From Phaeobacter sp. J2-8 (GTDB taxonomy: Bacteria > Pseudomonadota > Alphaproteobacteria > Rhodobacterales > Rhodobacteraceae), in NCBI RefSeq assembly GCF_022867865.1, contig NZ_JALIEC010000006.1, positions 62,001-126,000 of the forward strand: a stretch of 64,000 bases of DNA, written 5' to 3'. Made by a program: the position numbers and the translations under genes. Position 1 is the first letter of the stretch, and every line of letters starts with the position of its first letter. Under the pieces are notes generated by a model that was not told where the DNA came from, ran no database searches, and saw nothing but the letters and a program-made list of their open reading frames with translations. Shown here piece by piece: positions 36,580 to 45,472 of the stretch.

Positions 36580-38604
36580 ATGAACTACGATCTTTTGTTC
36601 GAACCCGTCCAGATTGGGCCGGTCACAGCCCCGAACCGTTTCTTCGCCGCGCCGCATGCAACGGGCCATGGTTTCGCGCTTCCCGCAGGGTCGACCGCGC
36701 TGCGGGCGATGAAGGCAGAGGGCGGATGGGGCACCGTGGCGGTCCAGATCACCGAGGTCAGCCAGGATTCCGACATGGCAAACCATCCGATCGAACGGAT
36801 CTGGGATGATGTTTACCTGGATCAGCATGCAAAGCAGGTTGAGGCCATCAAGCACCATGGCGCCCTCGCGGCGATCGAACTGGCACATGGCGGCATGCGG
36901 GCGCGAAACTTTGTCACCGGGGTTCCGGTGATCGGCCCATCCGACCTGCCGATCCTGCGCGCCGAATTGCCGGTGCAGGCCCGTGCGATGGACAAATCCG
37001 ACATCCGCGAATTTCGCCGCACCCACAAAAAAGCCGCGCAGAATGCCATGGATGTGGGCTATGATATCCTCTATGTCTATGCTGCGCACGACATTTCCCT
37101 GTTGTCGAATTTCCTGTCGCGCCGTACGAATTTCCGCAGCGACGAATACGGCGGGTCATTGGAAAACCGCGTGCGGCTGCTGCGCGAAGTTCTTGAAGAC
37201 ACGCTTGAAGTTGCGGCTGGGGAACGGGCCGTTGCCCTGCGGTTCGGCGTCCATGAACCCGGCGCGAAACATGCCCTGACCTTTGATGGAGAAGGCCGGG
37301 AGGTGATCGAAATGCTCGCCAACCTCCCCGATCTGTGGGACGTGAACATTTCGGGCTGGTCCGCGGATTCGGCGACATCGCGGTTCACCGAACAGGGCTA
37401 TCAGCTTGAATTTACCTCGTTCGTCAAAACCATTACCGACAAGCCGGTTGTTGGCGTCGGCAGGTTCACGTCACCGGACACGATGATGTCGGTGATCAAA
37501 TCCGGGAAGCTTGATCTGATTGGCGGGGCGCGGCCCTCGATCGCGGATCCGTTTCTGCCGAACAAGATCAAGGAAAACCGGATCGAGGAAATCCGCGAAT
37601 GCGTCGGGTGTAATGTGTGCGTCAGCATGGATTCCTATGGTGTTCCGCTGCGCTGCACCCAGAACCCCACCATCGGCGAGGAATGGCAGCGCAATTGGCA
37701 TCCCGAAATCGTCGGCAAGGCCGAGAAACAGGAAAACAGCCTGATCATCGGGGCCGGTCCCGCCGGGTTGGAATGTGCGCTGACCCTCGCGAAGGCGGGG
37801 CATCAGGTGACGCTGGCCGATGCCGCCGAAGAGGTTGGCGGCCGTGCCCGGCTCGAAGGTGGGTTGCCGGGGATGCATGCCTATCGACGGGTGATTGATT
37901 ATCGCCTGTGGAACCTTCAGCAAATGGGCAATGTCGATATCTTCATCTCCAGCCCGCTCGGCACCGATGATTTGCAAGACTTCGGTGCGGACAACATCAT
38001 CTTTGCCACCGGCGCGTCCTGGCGTGGCGATGGCGTGGGGCGGTCGAATTTTGATCCGGTCACCTGGGCCGAGGGCACGACTGTGCTGACGCCTGATGAT
38101 ATTATCGCGGGCAGGGTGCCGGATGGCCCCGCCGTCATTTACGACGACGAGCATAATTATATGGCCAGCGTCCTCGCGGAACTTTTGCGCGCCAAAGGGT
38201 GCGAGGTGCGCTATGTAACGCCGCTGGCCAGCGTTGCATCCTGGACCGCCCATACATTGGAACAGCGCAGCATCGTCGGGCGGTTCAAGTCGCTGGGCAT
38301 TCCCATTCATGTCAACAGCACGCTCAGCGGCTATCGCAACGGCGTTGTGACGGTCGAAGACGCCTATGCCGTTGACAGCGAACGGCATTTCGACGCCGCC
38401 GCACTGGTCTTTGTCGGGGCCCGGCGTCCGAACAAGACGCTTTTCGACAGCTTCACGCAATCCCAGTCAGCAGCCAAAGGCATCCTGGCCGGCGACAGCC
38501 TCGTTCCCGGGATCATCCAGGCGGCGGTCCATTCCGGCCACCGGATCGCAAAGGACTTGATCCATGGCGGCGCTGGTCCATTCAAGCTGGAAAAACCTAG
38601 GTAA
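36580..38604 (+). CDS. FMN/4Fe-4S oxidoreductase (TMADH / dienoyl-CoA reductase family)
   Basis: A 674-aa fusion of an old-yellow-enzyme-type FMN barrel (~1-330), a 4Fe-4S binding segment, and an NAD(P)/FAD-binding half. The cluster cysteines are C341, C344, C347 and C359 (CVGCNVC...RCTQNP), matching the trimethylamine-dehydrogenase spacing. LIIGAGPAGLECALTLAKAG near residue 388 binds ADP/FAD. SRRTNFRSDEYGGSLENR is the family barrel signature. Relatives oxidise methylated amines or histamine, or reduce dienoyl-CoA. The substrate is unknown. The protein is cytoplasmic and the gene appears monocistronic. Confidence 0.9.
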   Translation: MNYDLLFEPVQIGPVTAPNRFFAAPHATGHGFALPAGSTALRAMKAEGGWGTVAVQITEVSQDSDMANHPIERIWDDVYLDQHAKQVEAIKHHGALAAIELAHGGMRARNFVTGVPVIGPSDLPILRAELPVQARAMDKSDIREFRRTHKKAAQNAMDVGYDILYVYAAHDISLLSNFLSRRTNFRSDEYGGSLENRVRLLREVLEDTLEVAAGERAVALRFGVHEPGAKHALTFDGEGREVIEMLANLPDLWDVNISGWSADSATSRFTEQGYQLEFTSFVKTITDKPVVGVGRFTSPDTMMSVIKSGKLDLIGGARPSIADPFLPNKIKENRIEEIRECVGCNVCVSMDSYGVPLRCTQNPTIGEEWQRNWHPEIVGKAEKQENSLIIGAGPAGLECALTLAKAGHQVTLADAAEEVGGRARLEGGLPGMHAYRRVIDYRLWNLQQMGNVDIFISSPLGTDDLQDFGADNIIFATGASWRGDGVGRSNFDPVTWAEGTTVLTPDDIIAGRVPDGPAVIYDDEHNYMASVLAELLRAKGCEVRYVTPLASVASWTAHTLEQRSIVGRFKSLGIPIHVNSTLSGYRNGVVTVEDAYAVDSERHFDAAALVFVGARRPNKTLFDSFTQSQSAAKGILAGDSLVPGIIQAAVHSGHRIAKDLIHGGAGPFKLEKPR

Positions 38605-38738
38605 CGGCTGGATCCTTCGGCAATGGGCGTTGACCCGTGAAATCATGCATGGCTGTCGACCTTGGGGATGACTTCGAAAGGAACGATCAATCAAAAATTA
38701 ACATAACTCCAATTATGAGTGTCGCAGCTGTACCCGCA

Positions 38739-40257
38739 AAGTTAAAGTGTCCCACATCTGCAAAGTAGAAGTGTCACACTCTGCCCCGATGAGAACAGGC
38801 AGAGAGTGTGGGCATGGGATGGGTTTTGATGAGCGAGCGCGAGCTGAACCGGGTCGAGGTGTTGAGCCAGGTGAGCCAAGGTCGGATGACGGCGACGACT
38901 GCGGCGAACGTTTTGGGATTGAGCCGCAGACAGGTTCACCGGCTTCTCAGGAAGTTCCAATCTGACGGTCCGGCGTCAATCCGGCACAAAGCGCGTGGTC
39001 GGGTTTCGAACAATCGGATCGATCCGGCGGTTCGCGAGTTCGCGGTGACACTGGTGCGCGAGAACTACGTCGACTTCGGACCGACCTTTGCGGCTGAGAA
39101 GCTCGAGGAAGTTCACGGGCTGAAGGTGTCGCGCGAGACGCTGCGCAAGTGGATGCAGGACGCCGGGATTTGGCTTTCTCGCAAGCAACGCAGGACCTTT
39201 CACCAATCACGCCTGCGCCGGGAATGCTTTGGCGAGCTGATCCAGATCGACGGCTCGGACCATCACTGGTTTGAGGATCGCGGGCCGTCCTGCACCCTGC
39301 TTGTTTTCATCGACGATGCGACCAGTACGTTGATGCATCTGGAGTTCGTGAAGTCCGAGAGCACATTCAGCTACTTTGGCGCTCTGGAGGCCTACCTGCA
39401 TGCACATGGACGACCTGTGGCGTTCTATTCGGACAAACACACGGTGTTCCGTGTTGCGAGCCAAGGTGCGGAGTCAGGTCACGGGATGACCCAGTTTGGC
39501 CGTGCTTTGAACGAGTTGAACATCGAGATTCTCTGCGCCAACAGCTCTCAGGCCAAGGGCCGCGTCGAACGCGCGAACCGGACGCTACAGGATCGACTGG
39601 TGAAGGAACTGCGCCTGGCGAGCATCTCGGACATGACAGCGGCCAATGCGTTCCTTCCGGCTTTCATGAACCGCTACAACACGAAGTTCGCCAAGACCCC
39701 ACGCCGTCCGGATAACCTGCACCGGCCCCTCAATACCGAACCGGATCGGCTGGCGGATGTGCTGTGCTGGCGCGACGAGCGCTATGTCGGCAACCAATTG
39801 GCCTTCTCCTACGACCGGCAGCGCATCATCCTGCAAGAGAACGAGATCACGCGCGGCCTGCCCGGCAAGTATGTCGACAGCTATGAGTACCCTGACGGCC
39901 GCTTGGAGTTCCGCTGGAAGGGCGTCTCGCTCCCCTACTCCATTTTTGACAAGGAGCAGCGCGTCACCCACGCCGCGATCACCGAGAATAAGCATCTAAG
40001 CGCGGTCCTTGAGCACATCAAGGCCGAGCAGGACAAGGCCCCGCCAAAGAAACGCCGCGCAGGCAAACAGCGCTCTCGCTACAAACCGAATGGACGGCGC
40101 AACGATGGCTGGAATTCAAAGCTGGCAAGAGCCGCGAAAGAGAAACACAAAGCCAGCCAGGGCTGCGATATCTGAGGTCTCCGCCCTGTCAGGCTTTGCT
40201 ACCGTCAGCGCTCTTGGTGACATTTCTACTTTGCGGAGCGAGGGACATTTCTACTTG
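38739..40257 (+). mobile_element. ISNCY-like insertion element
   Basis: A ~1.5-kb element around a DDE transposase. Each end carries two copies of an (A)AGTAGAARTGTC-like unit. On the left these are AAGTTAAAGTGTCCC (38739-) and GCAAAGTAGAAGTGTCAC (38760-). On the right, read in reverse, they are AAGTAGAAATGTCCC and GCAAAGTAGAAATGTCAC. So the ends are inverted repeats with an internal direct repeat. Exact borders and target duplication could not be fixed by eye. Confidence 0.75.
38829..40175 (+). CDS. ISNCY-type DDE transposase
   Basis: A ~448-aa transposase. It has an N-terminal helix-turn-helix (TATTAANVLGLSRRQVHRLLRKFQ) and a second HTH-like part (FAAEKLEEVHGLKVSRETLRKWM), then an RNase-H-like core: D in QIDGSDHHWF, D in FYSDKHTVF, and E in RVERANRTLQDRLVKELR. 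The C-terminus is basic (KKRRAGKQRSRYKPNGRR). ATG 38829 (MSEREL) is preferred to the earlier GTG/ATG codons. The frame is intact. Confidence 0.87.
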   Translation: MSERELNRVEVLSQVSQGRMTATTAANVLGLSRRQVHRLLRKFQSDGPASIRHKARGRVSNNRIDPAVREFAVTLVRENYVDFGPTFAAEKLEEVHGLKVSRETLRKWMQDAGIWLSRKQRRTFHQSRLRRECFGELIQIDGSDHHWFEDRGPSCTLLVFIDDATSTLMHLEFVKSESTFSYFGALEAYLHAHGRPVAFYSDKHTVFRVASQGAESGHGMTQFGRALNELNIEILCANSSQAKGRVERANRTLQDRLVKELRLASISDMTAANAFLPAFMNRYNTKFAKTPRRPDNLHRPLNTEPDRLADVLCWRDERYVGNQLAFSYDRQRIILQENEITRGLPGKYVDSYEYPDGRLEFRWKGVSLPYSIFDKEQRVTHAAITENKHLSAVLEHIKAEQDKAPPKKRRAGKQRSRYKPNGRRNDGWNSKLARAAKEKHKASQGCDI

Positions 40258-40319
40258 GTTGCAACAGCGGCGAGCTCCGATTTTGGAGCTGCCCATCCTG
40301 AGACAACACTGCCGGCCGT

Positions 40320-41495
40320 TCACCCACCGCCGATGTATTCGCTGATGTTGCGATATCCGCTGGTGTCTGGCGTTTTGGCTGGCGCCACTGTCACGGTTTT
40401 TGGTTTTGGCTTTCGTTTTTTGGGCGCATTCAACGCCGCAACGGCCTTTCGCAACGCGGCCAGCGTGTCAAAATCCGGGCGGCCGCTGGCGATCAGGCCG
40501 TGTTTGGCCTGAAACTGTGACAGAACATGTTTGGTGTTCGAATCCAGCCTGCCGGTCGGCGTGGTCGAGAGCCAGCCCAGCTCCAGCAGGTGTTGCTGTG
40601 CCTCACGGATGCTGGCAGCTTCGCCACTCAGGGCGTGTTTGTATTCCTTTCTGGCATTTTTGCGGGCGAGCGTTGTGTCAAGTGAGAGGCATTCCCAATA
40701 CGGCACCCCGGAAAAGCGACCCAAAAGCTCGATGGTTGCCAATTCTATCAGATTGCGCACGGCCTGCCCGTTGCTTTCCAGGCTATCAATCTGAAGCGTC
40801 AGGCCAAGCGTGCCCTTGGCAATTCTGCCAGTGAACCCGGAACCGAACCCCCGCTCCGTCACCACCATGGAATTGCTGACCGAGGCCCCGGGCAACACCT
40901 CACGCGAGGGATAGGCCACGAGGTGCAGATCGACAGAAACAACTGAATTCGAGCGCCCGCCACTGGGCCGCACCGAGCTTAGGTCTTCGGACCCGGTATC
41001 ATCGGCATAATAGCTGCCGTTGTAAGATAGATCGCGCACCCCGTCGTCCAGTTGGCTGATGGAGCCGCGAATGTAATAATGCGGCCAAATGGCGTCGTCG
41101 CGCCGCTTGGGGTCAATGGTCTGCAATTCATAAAGCGACCCTTCGCGGATCAGGGGTTGATCCAGAAACACAAAGGCCCGGCTGCGGCGGTTCATCTGGT
41201 TGACCGCGCTGATAAGCATGTCGTCCGCCCCGACATATATGCGCTTTGTGTCATCGGAAATCGGTGTCGCCGACAGACGGATGCGTTTGCGCGGCTTGGC
41301 GGCAAGCAGGCTATCCATACATTGCAGCGAGGCCGAGAAATTGGTGATATTTCGGGCCACTGGCGTTTTGGGCTGGGCGGCAACCGGGGCCAATTTGTCG
41401 ATTGTCGGTCCGCAGCCGGCCAAAACAACCGTGGTTGCGAAGGCGATTGAAGGCCAAAATCGACGCCAGGAGGCAGGACACGCAAATAATTTCAT
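40320..41495 (-). CDS. Lipoprotein with C-terminal peptidoglycan-binding domain
   Basis: About 391 aa. The N-terminus is a lipoprotein signal with lipobox VLAGC (TTVVLAGCGPTI). The central part (AQPKTPVARNITNFSASLQCMDSLL...RIYVGADDMLISAVNQM) resembles CsgG-like outer-membrane assembly proteins. Residues ~300-350 (EAQQHLLELGWL...SNTKHVLSQFQAKHGL) form a PG-binding domain, followed by a basic Lys/Pro tail. It should be anchored to the outer membrane and touch peptidoglycan. It ends the minus-strand polysaccharide gene group and could form or stabilise an export pore. Confidence 0.75.
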   Translation of the reverse strand: MKLFACPASWRRFWPSIAFATTVVLAGCGPTIDKLAPVAAQPKTPVARNITNFSASLQCMDSLLAAKPRKRIRLSATPISDDTKRIYVGADDMLISAVNQMNRRSRAFVFLDQPLIREGSLYELQTIDPKRRDDAIWPHYYIRGSISQLDDGVRDLSYNGSYYADDTGSEDLSSVRPSGGRSNSVVSVDLHLVAYPSREVLPGASVSNSMVVTERGFGSGFTGRIAKGTLGLTLQIDSLESNGQAVRNLIELATIELLGRFSGVPYWECLSLDTTLARKNARKEYKHALSGEAASIREAQQHLLELGWLSTTPTGRLDSNTKHVLSQFQAKHGLIASGRPDFDTLAALRKAVAALNAPKKRKPKPKTVTVAPAKTPDTSGYRNISEYIGGG

Positions 41496-41550
41496 AGGGT
41501 TACCCATAGGGTCAAAGGCTTCGATACCGGCGGAATTGCTGCGTGCGGGG

Positions 41551-42276
41551 TCAACTGGAATTCGCCGTCTGCCAGTCGCTGACAAAGGCTTTGACCGCCT
41601 CTTCCAAAGCGCTGCGTGGGGTGTAGTTGCTGTTGGCCAGGTTTTCCTTGACCAGTTTTGACCAAGCATTGGCCGAGAGTTTCAGCGCCGGGTTGCGGAC
41701 CATTGCGACCTCTTCCGAAATCGACATCGAGATTGAAAACGGAATGATGCAGCCGGCAAATTCGCTGCGCTTGGAGAAGCGGACCCGCAATTTGGGCCGC
41801 CCCGGCGTGACTTCCATTTCCGCTTCGGTCAGGATGCGAAATCCGGCCCGTTGCAATTCGGTGGCGACATAGGTGCCGAAGCCCGCCGTCGCCTCTGTGC
41901 CATCCAAAGATTCCGGGTCAAAATAGGCACCCGGATGTGCCACCAGCGGCGCCAGTTTTTCCGACATGGGAAGCGGGTGCAGTGTCTCGATCACTTGTGG
42001 CACCGACAATTGGCTTTGCATGGCCATATCGTCGGGAATGCCACGTATTGTTGCAATCTGGTTGAGAAACTGCGTGACCGTGTCGCGATCGGAGTGCGAC
42101 AGATAGGCCATATTGCGCGCCAAAAGCACCGAGCGGTCGATACATTCCACAGGTTGGCTGCATTGGTTCGGCACCCGTCGGGTTTCAATCAATAACCAGT
42201 CCTGCGCAGCGGCCGCTGGCCAATGTGCCATCACGACGACAAATGCGAGTCCCAAGGTTGCGGCCAGACGTACCAT
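41551..42276 (-). CDS. Periplasmic protein of unknown function
   Basis: A 241-aa protein with a clear signal peptide (MVRLAATLGLAFVVVMAHWPAAAAQ). No family is recognised. The mature part has two Cys pairs (NQCSQPVEC; one more in FAGCIIPF) and a mixed alpha/beta character, ending with an amphipathic helix (SALEEAVKAFVSDWQTAN). Its C-terminal region (FGTYVATELQRAGFRILTEAEME) recalls the CsgG-like nucleus of the neighbouring lipoprotein, so the two may work together at the outer membrane. AGGATT precedes the start. Confidence 0.7.
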   Translation of the reverse strand: MVRLAATLGLAFVVVMAHWPAAAAQDWLLIETRRVPNQCSQPVECIDRSVLLARNMAYLSHSDRDTVTQFLNQIATIRGIPDDMAMQSQLSVPQVIETLHPLPMSEKLAPLVAHPGAYFDPESLDGTEATAGFGTYVATELQRAGFRILTEAEMEVTPGRPKLRVRFSKRSEFAGCIIPFSISMSISEEVAMVRNPALKLSANAWSKLVKENLANSNYTPRSALEEAVKAFVSDWQTANSS

Positions 42277-42417
42277 TCGAAATGAATCCTGTTTTTGCCA
42301 AGTATCCGCCAGTCGGGTTAACCGCCGGTGAACCGCCTGAAATATCTGTTCAGCGCGTTTGCCACAGGGGGCCGTAAACGGTGTGATGAATGGCCTCCAG
42401 AACCACGCCGTTGGTGT

Positions 42418-43662
42418 TCAGGGTATAGATATCGTTGACGGTGCCGTCGGCCTCATAATTCCGGCAGGCCACCCGCGCGAAATGTCGCCAATCCCTTCGA
42501 TTTGGTTGCGCAGCAATTGGGTGTAATCATTGCCATAAATCGCGTCCCAGGCGATCGCGGCCTTGACGCTCAGGGTGCGCAGTTCCGGGTGAAAGGTGCC
42601 ATTTTCCGTCACAACCGCCCAGGGCGTGCCATTGGAAAACACGGAATTGTACAAGAAATGCGGCGATTGATTGATGTGGTCTTCGGACACCATCGTCAGC
42701 ACGCCGGTTTCGGAAAATCGTTGTTGTTGGGCGCGAAAAACCTTGTCCGCCAACAGGCGGGTTTCGCTGTCCAACCCCAGTTCGATCGCCAGAAGCATGT
42801 AGGGCTCGCTCAGGATCGGTGTGATCGCGCCAAACGCCACCGCGCGCCGTAGGTCCATGGGCACTTCGACGCCCTGGACATCGGTCCAGCCAAGTGCGCG
42901 GCGGGCCGAGATCGCCTGGGACACGTCCATCCCCCACATCGCCGCCGCCCGCGCGCCGTATTGTTCATAGCCGATGCGGCCTTCCTGGTGGTAATGGATC
43001 TCACCCTCGATCCGTTCAGCGCCCCAAAGTTCGCCTTCAAATGCCATGGCCGACAGATCCCAGCGGGCAATCACCGCCCGCACCCGCATGCCCCGGTCCG
43101 GGAAATGCTTTTCCAAAGCCCGAAACGCCATCAACATGCGGGCGATGTCCAGCGCCGACCACCCCAACCCGTCAGGGACCGGCGTGTTTTCATAATCCAC
43201 CATTGCCAGCGTGCGGGTGTCATACGCCTTGTTCGGCAGCTTGCTGTCAAAAAGCGGCAATTGGTCGAAACTGTTCAGCAGCCGGTCGACGCGCGTGTCA
43301 AATTCCCCGGGCCCGATGATGCCCAGACGGGCAGCGGCCACCAATGCAAACACATAAGATCCCTGATCCCAAAGCGTGGTCGAGGGGAAATCGCCGACCG
43401 AATTTACCAACCCGGTTTCGTCTTGTGTATAGCGGTCGAAATAGGTCCAGGCGCGTTGCGCCGCGGCGCGGTTGGCCTCGGTCAAGGGGGCGGGTGCCCG
43501 CAACTCCAACGCGCCGGTGTCAGACAGATCAAGCGACAGCGTGCCGGCACGCATCTGGTAACGCCAACCGCCGTCAATGGCCACCGCCAGGACGGCCGCC
43601 AGCGCGAGCCCGAGAATGAAGATCAAGCTGGATCGTTGCGCCGGGGATTTCACAATCATCAT
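42418..43662 (-). CDS. DUF3131 protein 1 (C-terminal frameshift)
   Basis: A single N-terminal membrane segment (LIFILGLALAAVLAVAI) is followed by a DUF3131 domain (AQRAWTYFDRYTQDETGLVNSVGDFPSTTLWDQGSYVFALVAA; GLGWSALDIARMLMAFRAL), probably an alpha/alpha-toroid in the periplasm, as in glucan-processing proteins. Near 42462 one base seems missing: the other frame continues NYEADGTVNDIYTLNTNGVVLEAI and stops at 42350, matching the second DUF3131 protein's YTANNNGIIL segment. ATG 43662 follows AAGGAAGA. It lies just downstream of the GT2 gene and may trim or modify the glycan. Confidence 0.85.
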   Translation of the reverse strand: MMIVKSPAQRSSLIFILGLALAAVLAVAIDGGWRYQMRAGTLSLDLSDTGALELRAPAPLTEANRAAAQRAWTYFDRYTQDETGLVNSVGDFPSTTLWDQGSYVFALVAAARLGIIGPGEFDTRVDRLLNSFDQLPLFDSKLPNKAYDTRTLAMVDYENTPVPDGLGWSALDIARMLMAFRALEKHFPDRGMRVRAVIARWDLSAMAFEGELWGAERIEGEIHYHQEGRIGYEQYGARAAAMWGMDVSQAISARRALGWTDVQGVEVPMDLRRAVAFGAITPILSEPYMLLAIELGLDSETRLLADKVFRAQQQRFSETGVLTMVSEDHINQSPHFLYNSVFSNGTPWAVVTENGTFHPELRTLSVKAAIAWDAIYGNDYTQLLRNQIEGIGDISRGWPAGIMRPTAPSTISIP

Positions 43663-43675
43663 GATATTCTTCCTT

Positions 43676-45472
43676 TTATTCAGCGGGTTGTAAGAGAGTT
43701 CCATCCGGCAAACGCGGACGCCAGAACGCGGATCGGATGACCCGCACCAGCGCCAATGCGTTGATGCCCAGCCAAAAATAATTCACCAGCAAGAGCGACA
43801 GACTGTGTGTTTCGGAGCCATGTTTGAAGGCCCAGAAGCCGTAAGTCGCCGACAGGATCATCGCCGCAAGCAGGAGCAGATTTGGCACGGCATAGCGCAG
43901 TGACGCAGATACCACCGGGGTTTTGGGGGTGGGTGGAAAATGTGGCTTGTGGCCTTGCAGGACCTGGATCAATGCCCGCCATTGGATGGTCAAGGTCGCG
44001 AGCGACAAAATGCGACCCGCATGGATGTCATGGCCTTTGGCCGCCACTGTCATCGCCAGTTCATTAAAGGCCAAAAGTGGCAGAAGATGCAGGAAAAACG
44101 TAATGGAATAGGCATCAACCGGTGCCAGCCCAGTCACCAGGGAAAACATCGGCGCCAGAAACAGGATCGGCACCCAAAAGACCCCAAGATAGGACCAATA
44201 GGTCGACAGGTAATGCAGCTTGGTTTGCCAGGGCAGGCCCCGGCGAAAGATCAGACCGGTGCGAAACATGATGTCATAGGTGCCACCGGCATATTTCAGT
44301 TTCTGCATGGCCCAGGCCTCGGCGGTCCAGGGTGACAACATGCGCGCCAAAGGCTCTGGGTGATATACCGATTTCCAGCCATTGGATTGTTGTTGCAAGG
44401 AGGTAAAAATATCCTCGGAGACGTGATAGCGAAACGGTTGCATGTCGAGCCGGGGCAAGAGCGCCCGGCCTGTGTTTTCAGCCACCAACTGTTCGCTGTG
44501 CTTCAATTTTCGCCCCTGTTCGAGCATCGCATTGTGAAAGATTGCCTCGCGCCGATGCACCGACCCGGCACCGCAACAAAACGAGGCGTTATGCCGGTTG
44601 CGCCGCCGCTGGATCACGTCAAAGAACATGGCAGGTTCCGACAGAAACGGGTCGGCCCCCACGGTTTTCCGCCCGGACAGAAACCGCATCACCGGGGCCA
44701 AAAAACCGGCACAGGGTATCGACATACGGTCCAGAACATCCCGCCAGGAGGTGCCTTCGGGAATGTCATAAAACCAATGTGGGGTCTGGACCCAGGCGAT
44801 CCCGGAATCCCGGAAATAGCCAAGTGTTTCGGTCAAAAACTGCGGGAAAAGCTGGGTATCCGCATCGCAGATCACCACAAAATCGCCTTCTGTCTGAAAC
44901 AGCGCATTGGCCAGATTGCCGGCCTTGTAGCCGCGGTTTTGATCACGGCGCAGATAGGATATCCGTTTGGCGCGGCACAGGTCCTGCATTTCCGCGCGTC
45001 CACCGTCATCCAAAAGATGCACGGCCACCCTTGTCCCCAAGGGCGCAATCAAGTCCTTGGCGGCGTCGATTGACGGCGCGACGATTTCCGTACCTTCGTC
45101 ATATGTGGTGATAAAGACATCGACCAGAATATCGCCGCCGCCGTCCAGCCCGGCGTCGCCCCGATTTTCAGGTGGCGGTTGGGTCGGCGTATCGCCCTCG
45201 TCCCAGATGTTGAAATAGAAGATCATCATACCAAGAAACGCCATTGTCTCGGCCAGGGCGACGGCAACGGAAAACACCAGTGCTTCGGTGTTGAGCGAAG
45301 CACTCCACCGCCAATGCAGATACCAAATGCCCAGCCCGATGGTGACCCCGGCCAACAAATGCCACAGCTGACGGGCAGGCCCCTCAAACCTGGTGACCTT
45401 TTCCGGGGTACGATCCAGAAAGGCGGCGAAATACGGTTGGTCTGCCGGTCGAGTAGCCATTGCCGGGTCCAT
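43676..45472 (-). CDS. Cellulose-synthase-like GT2 glycosyltransferase
   Basis: A processive family 2 glycosyltransferase of 598 aa. Two N-terminal membrane helices (~40-55 and 65-90) precede the cytoplasmic GT domain with DDG (155-157), DAD (203-205) and the acceptor-side SED (352-354). The QxxRW motif reads Q362-S-N-G-W366, so Arg is replaced by Gly. Several membrane helices follow (~385-560). There is no C-terminal PilZ domain, so c-di-GMP control as in BcsA is not expected in this chain. It probably makes a beta-glucan-type polymer and moves it across the inner membrane. It overlaps or abuts the STAS fusion and DUF3131 genes. Confidence 0.92.
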   Translation of the reverse strand: MDPAMATRPADQPYFAAFLDRTPEKVTRFEGPARQLWHLLAGVTIGLGIWYLHWRWSASLNTEALVFSVAVALAETMAFLGMMIFYFNIWDEGDTPTQPPPENRGDAGLDGGGDILVDVFITTYDEGTEIVAPSIDAAKDLIAPLGTRVAVHLLDDGGRAEMQDLCRAKRISYLRRDQNRGYKAGNLANALFQTEGDFVVICDADTQLFPQFLTETLGYFRDSGIAWVQTPHWFYDIPEGTSWRDVLDRMSIPCAGFLAPVMRFLSGRKTVGADPFLSEPAMFFDVIQRRRNRHNASFCCGAGSVHRREAIFHNAMLEQGRKLKHSEQLVAENTGRALLPRLDMQPFRYHVSEDIFTSLQQQSNGWKSVYHPEPLARMLSPWTAEAWAMQKLKYAGGTYDIMFRTGLIFRRGLPWQTKLHYLSTYWSYLGVFWVPILFLAPMFSLVTGLAPVDAYSITFFLHLLPLLAFNELAMTVAAKGHDIHAGRILSLATLTIQWRALIQVLQGHKPHFPPTPKTPVVSASLRYAVPNLLLLAAMILSATYGFWAFKHGSETHSLSLLLVNYFWLGINALALVRVIRSAFWRPRLPDGTLLQPAE

